Shown: positions 11,236-23,479 of the stretch, one piece after another
Layout: each line of letters starts with the position of its first letter
How positions within the stretch are numbered: the stretch's first letter is position 1
Origin: Phragmites australis
Taxonomy: Eukaryota > Streptophyta > Magnoliopsida > Poales > Poaceae
Direction: 5' to 3'
DNA: 64,000 bases
NCBI RefSeq assembly: GCF_958298935.1
Contig: NC_084938.1
Location: 21,805,501-21,869,500, forward strand
The notes under the pieces: generated by a model
Databases searched by the model: none
What the model saw: only the letters and a program-made list of their open reading frames with translations
Told to the model about the DNA's origin: nothing
Program-made: the position numbers and the translations under genes

Positions 11236-12360
11236 ATGGACGGGAGCGCGGTGGAGGAGCTGATACGGCGGCTGCTGGACGGGAAGAAGCACAAGGTAAC
11301 GGGGAAGAAGGTGCAGCTGAGCGAGGCCGAGATCCGGCACCTCTGCGTCACTGCCAAGGAGATCTTCCTCTCCCAGCCCAACCTCCTCGAGCTCGAGGCC
11401 CCCATCAACGTCTGCGGTAATGTATTGTTGTTTCCTTTTCTCTTGGTCGGTTTCGATCGTTTGCACTAGGCAGATCGAGTAGGCGATGCACACCGCTGAT
11501 GCGCCTGGCTCGACCGATGCAGGCGACATCCACGGACAGTTCTCGGACCTGCTGCGGCTGTTCGAGTACGGCGGGCTGCCGCCGACCGCCAACTACCTGT
11601 TCCTGGGCGACTACGTGGACCGCGGGAAGCAGAGCATCGAGACCATCTGCCTGCTGCTGGCGTACAAGATCCGGTATCCGGACAACTTCTTCCTGCTCCG
11701 GGGCAACCACGAGTGCGCCTCCATCAACCGCATCTACGGCTTCTACGACGAGTGCAAGCGCCGCTTCAGCGTCCGCCTCTGGAAGCTCTTCACTGACTGC
11801 TTCAACTGCCTCCCTGTCGCCGCCGTCATCGAAGACAAGATCCTCTGCATGCACGGGGGGCTCTCCCCGGACCTCGACAGCCTCGACCGGATCAGGGAGA
11901 TCCAGCGCCCCGTCGACGTCCCCGACCAGGGCCTCCTCTGTGACCTCCTCTGGTCCGACCCTGACCGCGACAGCTCAGGGTGGGGCGACAATGACCGCGG
12001 CGTCTCCTTTACCTTCGGCGCCAACAAGGTCGCCGAGTTCTTGAACAAGCACGACCTCGACCTCATCTGCCGCGCGCACCAGGCAAGATCCCTTGACTCT
12101 AGCCGAGTCTCCCTGCCGCGTCGCTATATCTCCAAAAGCTCAGTTCTTCTTGCCATGTCAATGCCAAATTGCCATTGCTGAAACAGGTTGTGGAGGACGG
12201 GTACGAGTTCTTCGCCGACCGGCAGCTAGTGACCATATTCTCGGCGCCCAACTACTGCGGCGAGTTCAACAACGCCGGCGCGCTGATGAACGTCGACGCC
12301 AGCCTGCTCTGCTCGTTCCAGATCCTCAAGCCGTACAGGGGAAAGGCACAGACGGAGTGA
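11236..12360 (+). CDS. Serine/threonine protein phosphatase PP1 catalytic subunit
   Basis: Three exons join to 304 codons: 11236-11416, 11523-12082 and 12187-12360 (TGA). The product is a metal-dependent PPP-family phosphatase that removes phosphate from Ser/Thr and normally works with regulatory subunits in nucleus and cytosol. All signature motifs are present: [32 protein letters not shown], the RAHQ metal ligand region and [19 protein letters not shown] near the C-terminus. Length fits plant PP1 (TOPP) proteins. Exon 1 is preceded by GTG, and the ATG at 11236 gives [14 protein letters not shown], as expected for the family. Intron 1 is GT-AG, splitting the Gly of GDIHG. Intron 2 (12083-12186) has a GC donor, CAG|GCAAGA, and a CAG acceptor. 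Substitutions such as [10 protein letters not shown] for the common DNAGAMMSVD suggest a diverged paralogue. No stops or frameshifts are seen, so it is probably functional. Confidence 0.95.
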
Positions 12361-14029
12361 CGACGGCAGGATGCCGGCTGCCGGCAGCGGCCGGGAGAGA
12401 GGAGATCTTGATTAGAGGCGTGTTAGAATCGCGAGGAGATCTCGCAGGTTTCTCCTCTCGCATTTTTGTGCTCCGAGAGCTGCTGTTGATTCGATCCTCA
12501 GTTCTTCTGAATCTTTTGCTTGTTACTGATTCAGTACGTGCACATACAGAGATTATAGTTTCTGAACTGCTTTCATCTTATGTTCATGCAAGGAGCAAAA
12601 TGTTACCTGAAAGTTCAGTTCAGAAGCAGTTATATGGAGGAAACCCAAAAATATCATTTGAAGAGGATCTGATAGAAAGCAAGAACCCCCATCTTTGAGA
12701 AAAATCAGTGGATTAGTGAGTCTATGAATAAAGCCGTCAATTTTTAAACAGATTTTCTGTTCTGTTCTTCTCTTGTCTTATCTACAAACATAATACTTTT
12801 ATTTACTCTACCATTTTCTAGCAACTCAGCTTTGAAATTGCATCTGCCAATTCACTTCTGCACATTTCATCCACGTGACTTTTGGTTACTATGCTCGTCG
12901 AAATTTTGCTCAAGTAGTCCTGATGGGAGAACTGTTAAATACATTAACTTTGTTACTTAACAATCCATTAGACACGCCTATATAGTATATATACAGCATC
13001 ACAATTCACAAGTTCACAACCATTTTCATAACCATAAAGTCTAAAGTCTGGAGTATATCATATCGAGATGTTCCGAGATAGGAGTAGCATCATTTTCTGA
13101 ATCTTTCAGCAGTTGTTAGGTGTACTATTGCTAATAAAGAACCAGCATTTGTGTACCTTCTATAATTCTTTTCAATAATAAATCTTTCAATTCAGACTTG
13201 AGCACTGGCAAGAACGGAGGATAGGTACCGGCAATGAGCCTTAAGATGCTTATAACTAAAATTTTAAAAATAAAAAAATGGGAAGGTTCTTGTACTCAAG
13301 CATTCCCAAGGAGAATCCTTTCTCTTTATTCTTTGTTTTTTTGCAATTGTCAGGCTTACCAGCCTGCCAACTAGTTATTGTGAAAATTCATTTCGTGTGA
13401 TAAAATCAACAGGAGGATAACAAGAAATTAAGTGAGGACAGCAACCTGCTGGATAGTACTGACCCTCGGTCTTAGGATGTTTACAAGATCAAGAGATGCC
13501 ATGTAGTCCCTGTTCTCTTTAGCAGTCTCCTTGACACTTGCATTTCACAGTCAAACAAAAGGCTGTTCATCCAATAGCGACATGATTACACAAAAAATGT
13601 CCCCTTTCCCCTCATTATTATATGAGTAAATGCATCCTACGGTAGCAACAAAGCCTAATCCAAGCTCTAGAAATTGGAATTAATCCTTCAAATTTGATTG
13701 TTCACTGACAAAGAATCCAGCGCACCCTACTGTATCCTGCTTGAGCACTCTCTGAATGTTTCTTTTATCAAGGAAAAAGTGGCATTATATTTAAACAGAG
13801 TACAGATCTCAGGGAGAAGATTCTGGTGTGCTGTTTAACAAACGGCCTGTGTGCTGTATGCTTAGTACTAAAACATGAAACATTGCAAAAAGTCAAACCA
13901 TGACTCCTGCATATCCTGCACACCTGCCCATGCGCTACCTAAATCGATATGCAACTTGGATGACAACTTATCCTGCATTTTAGTAATGCAAATAAAACGC
14001 AAGATAACAAACTGACATCTATTATAAGC
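12361..14029. other. 3' flank of PP1, no gene seen
   Basis: AT-rich sequence. The first 350 bp is probably the 3' UTR, with an AATAAA-like signal (ATGAATAAAG) at about 12724. No coding sequence or clear repeat is recognised in the remainder. Confidence 0.5.
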
Positions 14030-14434
14030 ACCACAAGCAGGGGTAGACGCTCCCTATAAGCGAGTGGGGCGGTTGCCTCAGCTCTTGGGCAGCAGCAATA
14101 CCCCCCTCCATCCAAGGTTCGAGCTCTGCCCTGTCTGCCTCCCATGCCCAGCTGGCCAAGAGTAGCGTTGTGCTAGGGAGACACCGATTTGATGAACGAT
14201 AGGAGCAAAGGGGTATGGACTCAATAGGCTGGAGCAAATAGGTGATTAAATGGGCCTTAAAGGCCGTAGCCCAGGCGCCCTGTGGTCTATGGAGGATTGG
14301 AGGAAGACATTGATCCCCTCTGTTCTCTCATTCTCTCGCTCGCCTATCGTGTTCCCAATTCCAAAATCGAGTTTAGGAGGTGGCATGCCCTAATGGCCTA
14401 ATCCCCTGGCAAGGAGCAACAGGAGACCAGAAGC

Positions 14435-14713
14435 TTGATGGAGGGAGAGGAAGAGGAGCCCAGGAGTGCGGACTGCACAGCAGGCGCTCTGCCCGTTGCA
14501 GCTACAGCTGCTACAGGGCACGTGCATGGCCGTGGCTGTGATCGAACTTCAACGGTTGCGGCTACAGCTCCAAGGGAGTCAGCATCGGTTGAGGCCAAGG
14601 TGTCACCAGAAACAACCCCACCGGCACCAAGAGCAGTAGCAGCAATGCGATTGGCAAGAAGAAGACCAAACAAACGGTACAAAACTACAAATTGTTCATT
14701 ATTTGATCGATAA
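14435..14713 (+). pseudogene. Possible 5' exon of the hAT transposase gene
   Basis: An open frame of 92 codons rich in Glu, Ala and Thr lies inside the hAT element ahead of the transposase body. It ends in a basic stretch, MRLARRRPNKRYK, which could be a nuclear localisation signal. I see no known domain, and the sequence may be non-coding. Confidence 0.3.
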
Positions 14714-14929
14714 TTTTAGCATTTAGCACTTTAGCAGATTTTAACAACTAACTTATTATGTAGATTTGAAGAACTATTTTACTAGTTTGAGTGTTGGCTC
14801 ACGCTCCAATAGACCAAGCACCCATGAAAGTTGCAATGCCGCTGATTGCAATAACGAAGAAGTTGTTCAAAATAATGTTGGTATTGACGATGTGGCAACT
14901 AATATAGCACAAGTTCAGATTTGGGGTCA

Positions 14930-17357
14930 ATGATGCACAACCACAACCACAACAAGAAAAAAATGAAGATGAATGTATTAGCCTAATTGTAGAATTTGAC
15001 CCACATGTTCATTATGTTGCTGATCCAACTCTTAGAATACCAATTGAGAGATTTCATCCTAACATTAAATCTGAAGTTAGGAGGGATTATTTATTGAGGG
15101 GCCGAACCCAACCTATAGGCCACAATTTTCCTCGCAAGCGTGTTGGAAATGATTGGAGAGTCTTTCAACCGCAATGGTATAAGGACTATGATTGATTGGA
15201 GTATAGCGTGTCAAAGGATGCCACATTTTGTTTCTATTGTTTTCTTTTTAGGTAGGAAGCTGAGCATGAAAAATTTGGTCATGTGATTTTTACAAAGGCA
15301 GGGTATAACAATTGGAAGCATGCATATAGAGGATTGTCCGGTCATGTTGGTGGAGTTTCAGGTTGCCACAATAAAGCAAGGTTATGTGCCAAGGATTTTA
15401 AGAATCAAAGGGCAAGTATTGATCATGTGATCGATTACAATTCCAATAATGCAAAAATAATATATGAAGTTCGTTTGACTGTTGCTTTAAATGTTTCAAG
15501 TTACCTCATTTCGCAAGGTCATGCATTCTGTAGGCACAATGAATCTGCCTCTTCCTTAAACAAAGGCAATTTCTTAGAAATGATTGATTGGTAAAAAAAA
15601 AAGGAATGATGAGGATAGGGTTGTATTTGATGAGTTGTGTCTAAAGAATGCCCTCATGACTTCTCACAAGATTCAAAAGGAACTTACACAAAGTTGTGCA
15701 AAAGGGATCACTGAAGTGATAAAGGAAGAGATTGGAGATAATATTTTCTCCATTCTAATTGATAAATCCCATGATATCTCAGTAGTGGAGCAAATGGTTG
15801 TGCTTGTGAGGTTAGTAGTTACTTATTTATGCATTATATTGAAATATTCATTGATGACTTGAGGTTATGCTGCTAACTATGCATGTGTCATGCAAGTTTG
15901 TGAACAAAAAAAGAATAGTTGTGGAAAGGTTTCTAGGTCTCAAACATGTCCAAGACACAACATCAAATGCATTAAAGAAGGCTTTGACTAAGATTCTTGC
16001 TGACTATAGTTTACCTATTGCTAGACTACGAGGGTAAGGATATGATGGAGCTTCAAACATGAGAGGTGAATTCAATGGTTTGCAAAAGCAAATACGTGAT
16101 GAGAACCCTTATGCCTTTTATGTTCATTGCTTTGCTCACCAATTACAGTTGGTCATAGTTTCTGTTGCGACTTGTTGCTCATCTTTTGATGATTTCTTCA
16201 ACTATGTAAAGTTGATTGTGACAAGTACTAGTGCATATTGCAAGAGGAAGGATAAATTACTTGCAATGCATCGTGAAACCATTTTGGCAAAGTTGGAGAG
16301 TGGTGATATTTTTAAAGGAAGGGGGAAGCACCAATGTACAAACTTGGCTAGACCTGGAGATACAAGATGGGGCTTTCATTTCACAACATTGTTTCGTATT
16401 GAGTCTATGTGGGATTTTGTGGTCAAGGTGTTGGCCATGATTCATGAGGATGAACGTAATCATGGTCGAGCAGGTGGTTTGGTGTGCAAAATGGAGAGCT
16501 TTTATTTTGTTTTAAATATGAAGTTGACGTTGAAAGTGTTTCACATTACATATGATTTATCTCTTTTGATGCAAAGAAAATATCAAAATATTGTCCAGGG
16601 CATGTCATTGCTTATTGATATGAAAGCACGTTTGATCGCCTTGAGAAATACAAGTTCAGAGCCATTATTGGAAGAAGTCAAATCATTTTGTGTTGCAAAA
16701 TAGATTCCAATACCAAATATGGATGAGGCAATACCAATATGGGGTTGATCGAGGCTTTATGGGAACTTAATCACTCAAGAGCATCATTATTGTGTTGATA
16801 CTTTCTTTGCTACACTTGTTGTTATCATCGCAGAGATGGATTGTCGCTTCAATGAGGTATCATCAGAGTTGCTTATTTGTTTTTCTTGTCTTGATCCAAG
16901 AGATTCCTTCTTCAATTTTGATATTGATAAGATTGCTCGACTTACGGAGATCTATGACGAAGATTTCTCTATTATTGACCCTTCTCTTATAAGGGATCAG
17001 CTTGAAACCTTCATTATGCATGTGAGAAGAATTGATGATTTCAGTGCTTGTCATGATCATAGATGTTTGGCGGTGAAGATGGTTGAAACTGAAAAGCATA
17101 TTACTTTTTCTTTGGTCTATTGCCTCATTGAATTAGCATTGATCCTATCGGTGGCTACGGCTTTGGTTGAAAGAGCCTTTTCAGCTATGCACTTGATCAA
17201 GATAGATTTGCACAATAAGATGTCCGATGATTGGCTTAATCACTTGATATTGTGCTACATCGAAAAGGGGATTTTTAAAGAACTTGATTGTGATAAAATT
17301 AAAAAGAGGTTTCAAGACATGAAGGACCGAAGAATGGACTTGCCAATAAAACCTTGA
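14930..17357 (+). pseudogene. hAT transposase remnant (TTF-type / DUF4371 plus hATC dimerisation domain)
   Basis: Pieces in several frames cover a zinc-finger MYM/TTF-type hAT transposase. 15283-15594 and 15584-15862 hold the N-terminal part (GHAFCRHNESASSLNKGNFL and the ILIDKSHDIS block). 16059-16703 reads YAFYVHCFAHQLQLV, the DUF4371/RNase H-like core. 16836-17357 ends in the hATC dimerisation domain (SVATALVERAFSAMHLIKID). Stops, for example at 16701-16703 and 16036, and frame changes make it non-functional. The Asp catalytic region has ILIDKS where active relatives usually have LADES or VDES. Confidence 0.85.
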
Positions 17358-17697
17358 CAATCTAGACATGGTTAGTGTTTTACTAGTGATGTGTATATTC
17401 TCATAATATTCATCAATTGTTTAGGCATGTGATCACTTCATTATCACTAACTAATTGATCATTGTTAAATTGATAGGTTGATCGTTTATCTTTTGGTGTA
17501 TTTTAAATTATTCTTCATTTTAGAGGTATCATCTTAAATCGTCTTCTATGTCATCTATTTACCTTTTACATTCTAATTTGTATGGTTACAATACATGAAT
17601 ACGATATATTTACGATGTACATGTACTTTTAGTTTAGTTTGTCGCTTGGGTTCGCCCCAGCTAAATTTTTTAGCTAAGGTCTGCCACCTACCACAAG

Positions 17698-19612
17698 TTG
17701 ACATCATAAGGTTGTTTAAAATGGTTGCTCGTGCAGTCTAGAGATTTGAGACTTTTGGTGTGATATGCCGCTAATATAGTTGCATTTGATATTAAACAGC
17801 GTGACTAAATCACAGTAGGGGATACGGCCGCCCTCGCCATCCATGCCTTGGGCGTCACTTGTCAAATCATTCAACTCCAAGCAAAAAAAAATATTCCTCA
17901 GGTATATTTTCTGAAAAATCATCAAACTATATTGTTTAGTGATAATACCTCTAGAGAATCAAATGAATTTTGTAGTCATATATTGGCATCCTTGTGGCTG
18001 ATATAAGAATTCAACAGGCAATTTTTTTTATGATTGCACCCTTTTTCTAGAGTGTCATGAACTTATTAAGCAATGGGCGAGAGCTGCTCTAAGATTGGAA
18101 GGGATTCGTTGTTTCTTATCTTGTTTCACCTTAATTGTTATTTGAACAAAAAGATCTTCTTTAGTAGGTACAATAACAGTTTTCTTAGGAGCTACTTTAG
18201 CTCTTGCTCAGAGAGAGATTAAAATCAGATTTTGTTTAAAAAGTACTTGTTATTTGACAATTTGTCATTGATTGTCTGTAAAATTTCTCTGATCAAATGA
18301 CATTCTGTACCAAAAAAATGCTTTGCGGAATCATACATAACTCTTGATGAGAAGGCTCCTCCAGGCACGAACGTAAATTCTAAGTAATTGAATGGTCCTG
18401 TGCAATAAGCTGTGCAGGATCACACATAGCTTCTGACGTGAAAGCTGCTCCTGTCCTCAACGAACATAAGCACTGAGATAATGAGAAGATAAATCATACA
18501 TATTAGGATTACGGCTGCTGCTTAAGTCAGATCGCTGAAAATTCGAGCATTTCTAGACGCCAGGAGTTTTTTGTCAGCTGAATGACTGGTGAAGTGTTAT
18601 GTGTCCCTTCCCTGGAAATAATGAAATTGTGTGTGCCCTCAAGAAAAAGAAATAAGGAAAAATGATATGCTTGACCTTGCGCAGTACAGCTACAGCTGCA
18701 GCATTGAGCATTACAATGCAGTCTACGTACCTGCTCTTGTCTCTGTTCGCACCACACAACAAACGACCTGATGTTTGAGAGATGCCTTGTGTCAGACAAC
18801 AGAAAGACATGCGTTAGCGTCGTGTCTTCAACATGTTTGAACAGCGAATAATCTTTGCATGAATCATCTTTTTTTCAGATGGTTGATTATTAGGAGGCCG
18901 CACGTCGTCGTTATTACCGGGCGTGGATTGTGAGGTCGCCTGACGTTTTTGATCCCGTCAACCCACTGCTTTCGGATCGCGGATTTTGAAGGCTCTTCAG
19001 GTCTCTAGACTCTGGTGCTCTCTAAAGTCTGCCCTTCGAAACCTGGACGGACTCTTCGGAGCCCAAAGGATAGAACAGCCTCTTAAGTCCCCAGGATGAG
19101 TCATCAAATCTTGATAAAAGATCAGTTAGATGGAGCCTGTCAGAAATCCTCTGTCTGTAGGAGGTGATGGGTATTTAATATTTATATAAGTGAAGGTATT
19201 TTAACATCCCAGTGTAAGTGATGGTCCGTTTGACATCCTTAAACAGTACGACGCCGTAATAGGTAGTCGGCCCAGTATATCATTCTTAAGACCACTTGCA
19301 TCATTCTATGTATCATAGTGGATAATATCTTCTAGATAGGTGTAAAAATATGCTGCATAGATTCAGGTTGTGTGATTCAACCGACCCTAGATCTACGTGA
19401 TATAACGATGACTGATATCGCTATCTCTGTAAAGGCAAATTTATATACTTATACCCTGACAACACTAGAAGTACAGATCATTGGCCATCAGACCAAAGGA
19501 GGAGATCTTTCTTATCAATATCGACAACACATTTGGTATTTTTTTTCCTCTTCACTGCTTCTCCAAGCTCAAGTCTCCTCTCTAAAAAAGGCTCTCGCCG
19601 CACTTGTTCATG
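17698..19612. other. Unassigned stretch
   Basis: No gene, RNA or repeat family is recognised. The left part, to about 18880, is AT-rich. 18880-19140 is GC-richer, without a sustained frame. The right end abuts the copia LTR end at 19613. Confidence 0.4.
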
Positions 19613-22600
19613 TGTTAGGAACGGTGACGTTCTAAGAGGGGATAAATTATTATACTTAAAAACTAATTGCTCCAAAAACTTTATAAGATAAATATATATC
19701 AATTTCTATCTAAATGTGCTCTAGATTTATCTAATATGTCTACTCTACCGCTCAAGAGAATTGCAACCAACTTTAGCAAGGTAAATTGCAAGACACTACG
19801 TAAAAAATCAGTAAAGGAAACACCATATTAGTGACGGCTGCTCAACACGTATCACTAATGTCCTATTAGTGACGGGTCCAATAAGAACGTGTCGCTAATG
19901 TGCCTCCTGATCAGAACCAGATATAGACCTATCACTAATGAATAGTCATTAGTAACGGATCATAATATGACCTGTCACTGATGATAATAGTGACGGGTCA
20001 AGTTGTAACCCATCACTAATAACTAGGTCATCAGTGACGGATCATCCTAAGCCAAGTTATTAGTGACAAGTCAAGTTGTGACCTGTCACTAATGACTATG
20101 TCATCAGTGACGGGTTGCCCTAGGCCACTCATTAGTGAGAGGTCAGAACTTGACTCATCACTAATGATCCACTCAACAGTGACGAGTCGTCCTATATCAA
20201 TCGTTAGTGACAGATCAACCTGTAATCCGTCACTAATGACCAACTCCAGTCACTAATGACGGTATTCGTAAATATTTTTTATTTTTATTTTATTTTTCTC
20301 TTATTTTTTTCTCGCCTTAGTAGCATTAGAATAGGAACCATTGTACATTTCTCGTCAAGTTTGATGTAAGGTGTGGCCGCTATGGACACAAACGTGTGTT
20401 CTGAAAACGGTGCAGAAACTTCCGGGAGCGAGAACTCAATCTTCCAAGCCATTTTTAGCCTAAAAAATTATCTGAACTGACAAGGTGGGGAGGAACGGAT
20501 GTAAGTTTTTATGTAGATGTTGGTAGAGTAAAAAAAAATATCGAAACCGGAGTCCGTATGCAAAAGTTATGCTCGTTTTACTTAATGCACTCTAGATCAC
20601 CTATCAAATTATAACCATCGACGAAATTTAGCAAAATTAGTCATTAGTGACGGGTCATGGTTATGACGTGTTTCTATCACAACTACTAATGACATTTTGC
20701 AAAGTAGGTTAAAAGGATAAAATATCTGATTTCTATCACAACTACATGATCACAGGGGTGGTAAGGTGGCTACACGCGCGAGGAGGAGGTTGTAGGTTTG
20801 ATTCCCGTGGGACGCAAACTTGAAAACAATATGAAAAAATCATGGCTTGTGAGGCATATGGGATGGGCCTACGTTGGGATGACTCGTGTGATTTTTTTTT
20901 TTTGACTTTTTTGTCTAAAAAATACAAAAAATGTTCATCGATTATTAGTGACGAGTCAAGATTATAACTCGTCGCTAATGTTCAGTCAATAGTGATGGAT
21001 CACATCACCTGTCACTAATGACATCATTAGTGACGTGTCGTAACCGTGACCCATCACTAATGTTCAGTCAATAGTGACGGGTCACGATTACGACCCGTCA
21101 CTAATAACTAAACATTAATGATGCGATAAGAGTGATGGGTACATGACCCGTTACTAATGCCGGTTATCATCCATCACTAATGATTTTTTTCACGTAGTGA
21201 GAATGTAAATGCGGAAACGTAAATAAGGTAGAGAGACAAACTCGGCATAAAGGATTTTTATCCCATGGTGTCGATGGCATACAAACCACCCCTAGTCCAC
21301 GTTGGAGCTCCACAAAGGATATGCTCCGGTTGCTAAGACTCTTCCGGTCACGACTCTTGAGCCACCAAGTCACAAAGACAAAGCCTCAACTCGGATGAGC
21401 TACCAAGCCACAAAGGCAATGTCTCACCACTAGCCTTTCTCCCAATCACTTGTCGCCATCTTCACTTCGAAGCTTGAGCCACCATGGCAAGGGTTTTTGT
21501 GTCCCCGTACACTTATCTTATCATCGCTCCACACCAAGTCAGAGGATTAACAAGCTTGAGCAACTCCGACTCAATTTGTCAATAAGTCACCAAGACTACA
21601 AGGCACCAACGTACCACATGGTACAAGTTAGGATCACTCCTTGATCCACTCTCTAGGAAGCAATCACCTAGCAACACTCTCTCTAGGCCTATAAGCACTA
21701 ATCACTCACTAATTGTGTGCTTAATTTTCTTGAATAATCACATTAAGCACTATGGTGGCTTGGATGTCTTCTCAAGTGTCTCTAAGTTTCTTTGGATGCC
21801 AGCTACTTCAAATGACTGAGTAGAGGGGTATTTATATCCTCAACCCCATAGGCTAGCCGTTTGCCCCAACGGCTCACAAAAACTGTGAACACCAGATGTT
21901 CTGGTGTTAACAGTGGTACACTCACCGGAACATCCAATGTGTACAACCTAGAAAACTAGCCGTTGGAATCCCACTCAAAACCTCTATGAACACCGGACTA
22001 TTTGGTGTGTTCTTCTTTTCATCGTTAGACCATCCGCTGTGCATACTACCGCCATCCGAACCACTTCTTGATTCTCTGCACAAAATGCTTCGGTGTTCAT
22101 TGCATAGATCACCAGACCATCCGGTGGATTGATCTTCAGTCTTCAACTCTTGAAAACGTCTCTGCAGGAAATACTTCAGTGTAAGCCTCCGGTGTTCACA
22201 TCTCTTCACACCGGACCATCCGGCGTATGGCTTCTTCTCTTCCTTCCTCTAGAAATGCTACTGCGTGTACTATACATTGAGCACTAGACCATCCGGTGAG
22301 ATGATCCTCACCCTCTGTTAGAAATGCTCCGGTGAGCACACTTCCTAAGCACTGAACCATTCAGTGGGGTCTTCTACTTTCTCTTTGTACTATTCATTAT
22401 CTGGTGTGTTAAACTTGCTTAACATCGGACTATCTGGTGAGATCAACTGTATCTGGACACAAAGCTCTGGCATGTACAAACTTGTCCAGCACCAGACCAT
22501 CCGGTGAAGTTATTTTCTCTAGGTCTTTTCCAATTCAACCAAACTTTGTCCTAGCTTCAGTGGCTTCTTTATTTATTGCATCCATGAGATATACTAAAGC

Positions 22601-22685
22601 ATATACTTGACACGCATGTTAGTCGCATTGACTATGTTGTCATTAATCACCAAAATCACATACATGTCTTAAAGTAAATGCTACA
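19613..22685 (-). repeat. Minus-strand Sirevirus-like copia LTR, split by a CACTA element
   Basis: On the minus strand this LTR begins TGTAGCATTTAC (22685) directly after the purine tract CTTAGGGAGAT, and it ends CTTAGAACG...CCTAACA at 19613. The plus-strand start, TGTTAGGAACGG followed by TTCTAAGAGGGGATAAATT, is the usual look of a Sirevirus LTR end. Removing the CACTA insertion (19794-21199 plus one 3-bp duplication) leaves about 1.66 kb. It contains many copies of CACCGGACCATCCGGTG-like palindromes between about 21880 and 22510. The adjacent polypurine tract indicates a truncated element rather than a solo LTR. Confidence 0.7.
19794..21199. mobile_element. Non-autonomous CACTA element with AGA target duplication
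   Basis: It begins CACTACGTAAAAAATCA and ends TGATTTTTTTCACGTAGTG, near-perfect inverted termini. The 3-bp duplication AGA is exact (19791-19793 and 21200-21202). Subterminal regions (19830-20270 and 20940-21180) are packed with direct and inverted copies of TTAGTGACGGGTC, the expected transposase-binding type repeats. The middle has no open frame, so it needs a transposase in trans. Length is 1406 bp. Confidence 0.93.
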
Positions 22686-23479
22686 ATCTCCCTAAGAGCA
22701 TATTTCCTACATCGTGGAAGACTTTTTCTTTCACCAACAGCGTGCCATCCATGGAGAACGAACGTAGAAGTACAAAAGAGGTAGGATATCACCCAAAAAG
22801 AAGACCACCAAGGCCACAGCATCGGCGGCCGACTCCTCGACCATGCCTGTGCGAAGGTCCACACGATCGCTGCAACCGAGCTTGCGATACGCCAATGACA
22901 ACCCCACAACTAGGGGGAATGGGGCTCTAGGGCCACCACCAGCCCGGCCACGACCCTAGCTGTGCCTAACGATAGGAGGCCCGCTGTCTCGGAGGCCCTA
23001 CAACAGTAGCACAATGAGCCCCCCACTACATCCCTAGGTGTTGTAGCTAAATCGTCGTTGCAAGAGCCGCCACGACCCTGGCTGCGGCTGGCGCCAGCGG
23101 GCCAACCGCCCCGATAGCCCTTCAACAGAAGCGTAGCGAGACCCCCATTGCATCCCTATGGGTTGAAACCAGAGCCATCACCACGAACGCCACCATGGCC
23201 GACCATCAGTCGCACGTGGTGACCCTTCAGGCTCAGCTAGAGGAGCTGCAAGCAGCCCTGTAGGCTGCACAGCAACCCATGTGCTTGACCACGGCTGCTC
23301 CCATAATGGCCATCATTATGCTGGCTGGGGCTCTGGGTGCTAGTGGGAACTTCAACATCCCAGCCCCTCATCACCACCAGGCACCACTGGCAGCTGGTAT
23401 GCAGGATTTGAAGCCTCGAGCCCATCGGTGCGAGACTCCATTACTAGACCACGATTCTCCCCTGTAAGCAGACCTATAG

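Larger units (their letters stand above)
14038..17689 (+). mobile_element. hAT-superfamily DNA transposon with 8-bp target duplication
   Basis: The element starts CAGGGGTAGAC and ends GTCTGCCACCT, which are diverged terminal inverted repeats (7 of 11 match). It is flanked by an identical 8-bp duplication, ACCACAAG at 14030-14037 and 17690-17697. The hAT superfamily makes 8-bp duplications and its ends often begin CAG. A hAT transposase remnant fills the right-hand half. The total length is 3652 bp. Confidence 0.88.

Noticed and set aside
10930..11592. 220-codon minus-strand ORF across the PP1 start and intron 1
   Set aside because: Antisense shadow of PP1 exons and the GC-rich leader, without a recognisable domain.
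20758..20822. tRNA-like sequence with a B-box-like GGTTTGATTCCCG
   Set aside because: No A box or acceptor and anticodon stems could be paired, and it lies in the middle of a CACTA element.
19613..22685. Solo LTR
   Set aside because: The flanking 5-mers (TCATG and ATCTC) do not match, and a polypurine tract lies next to the LTR start, so it is part of a truncated element.
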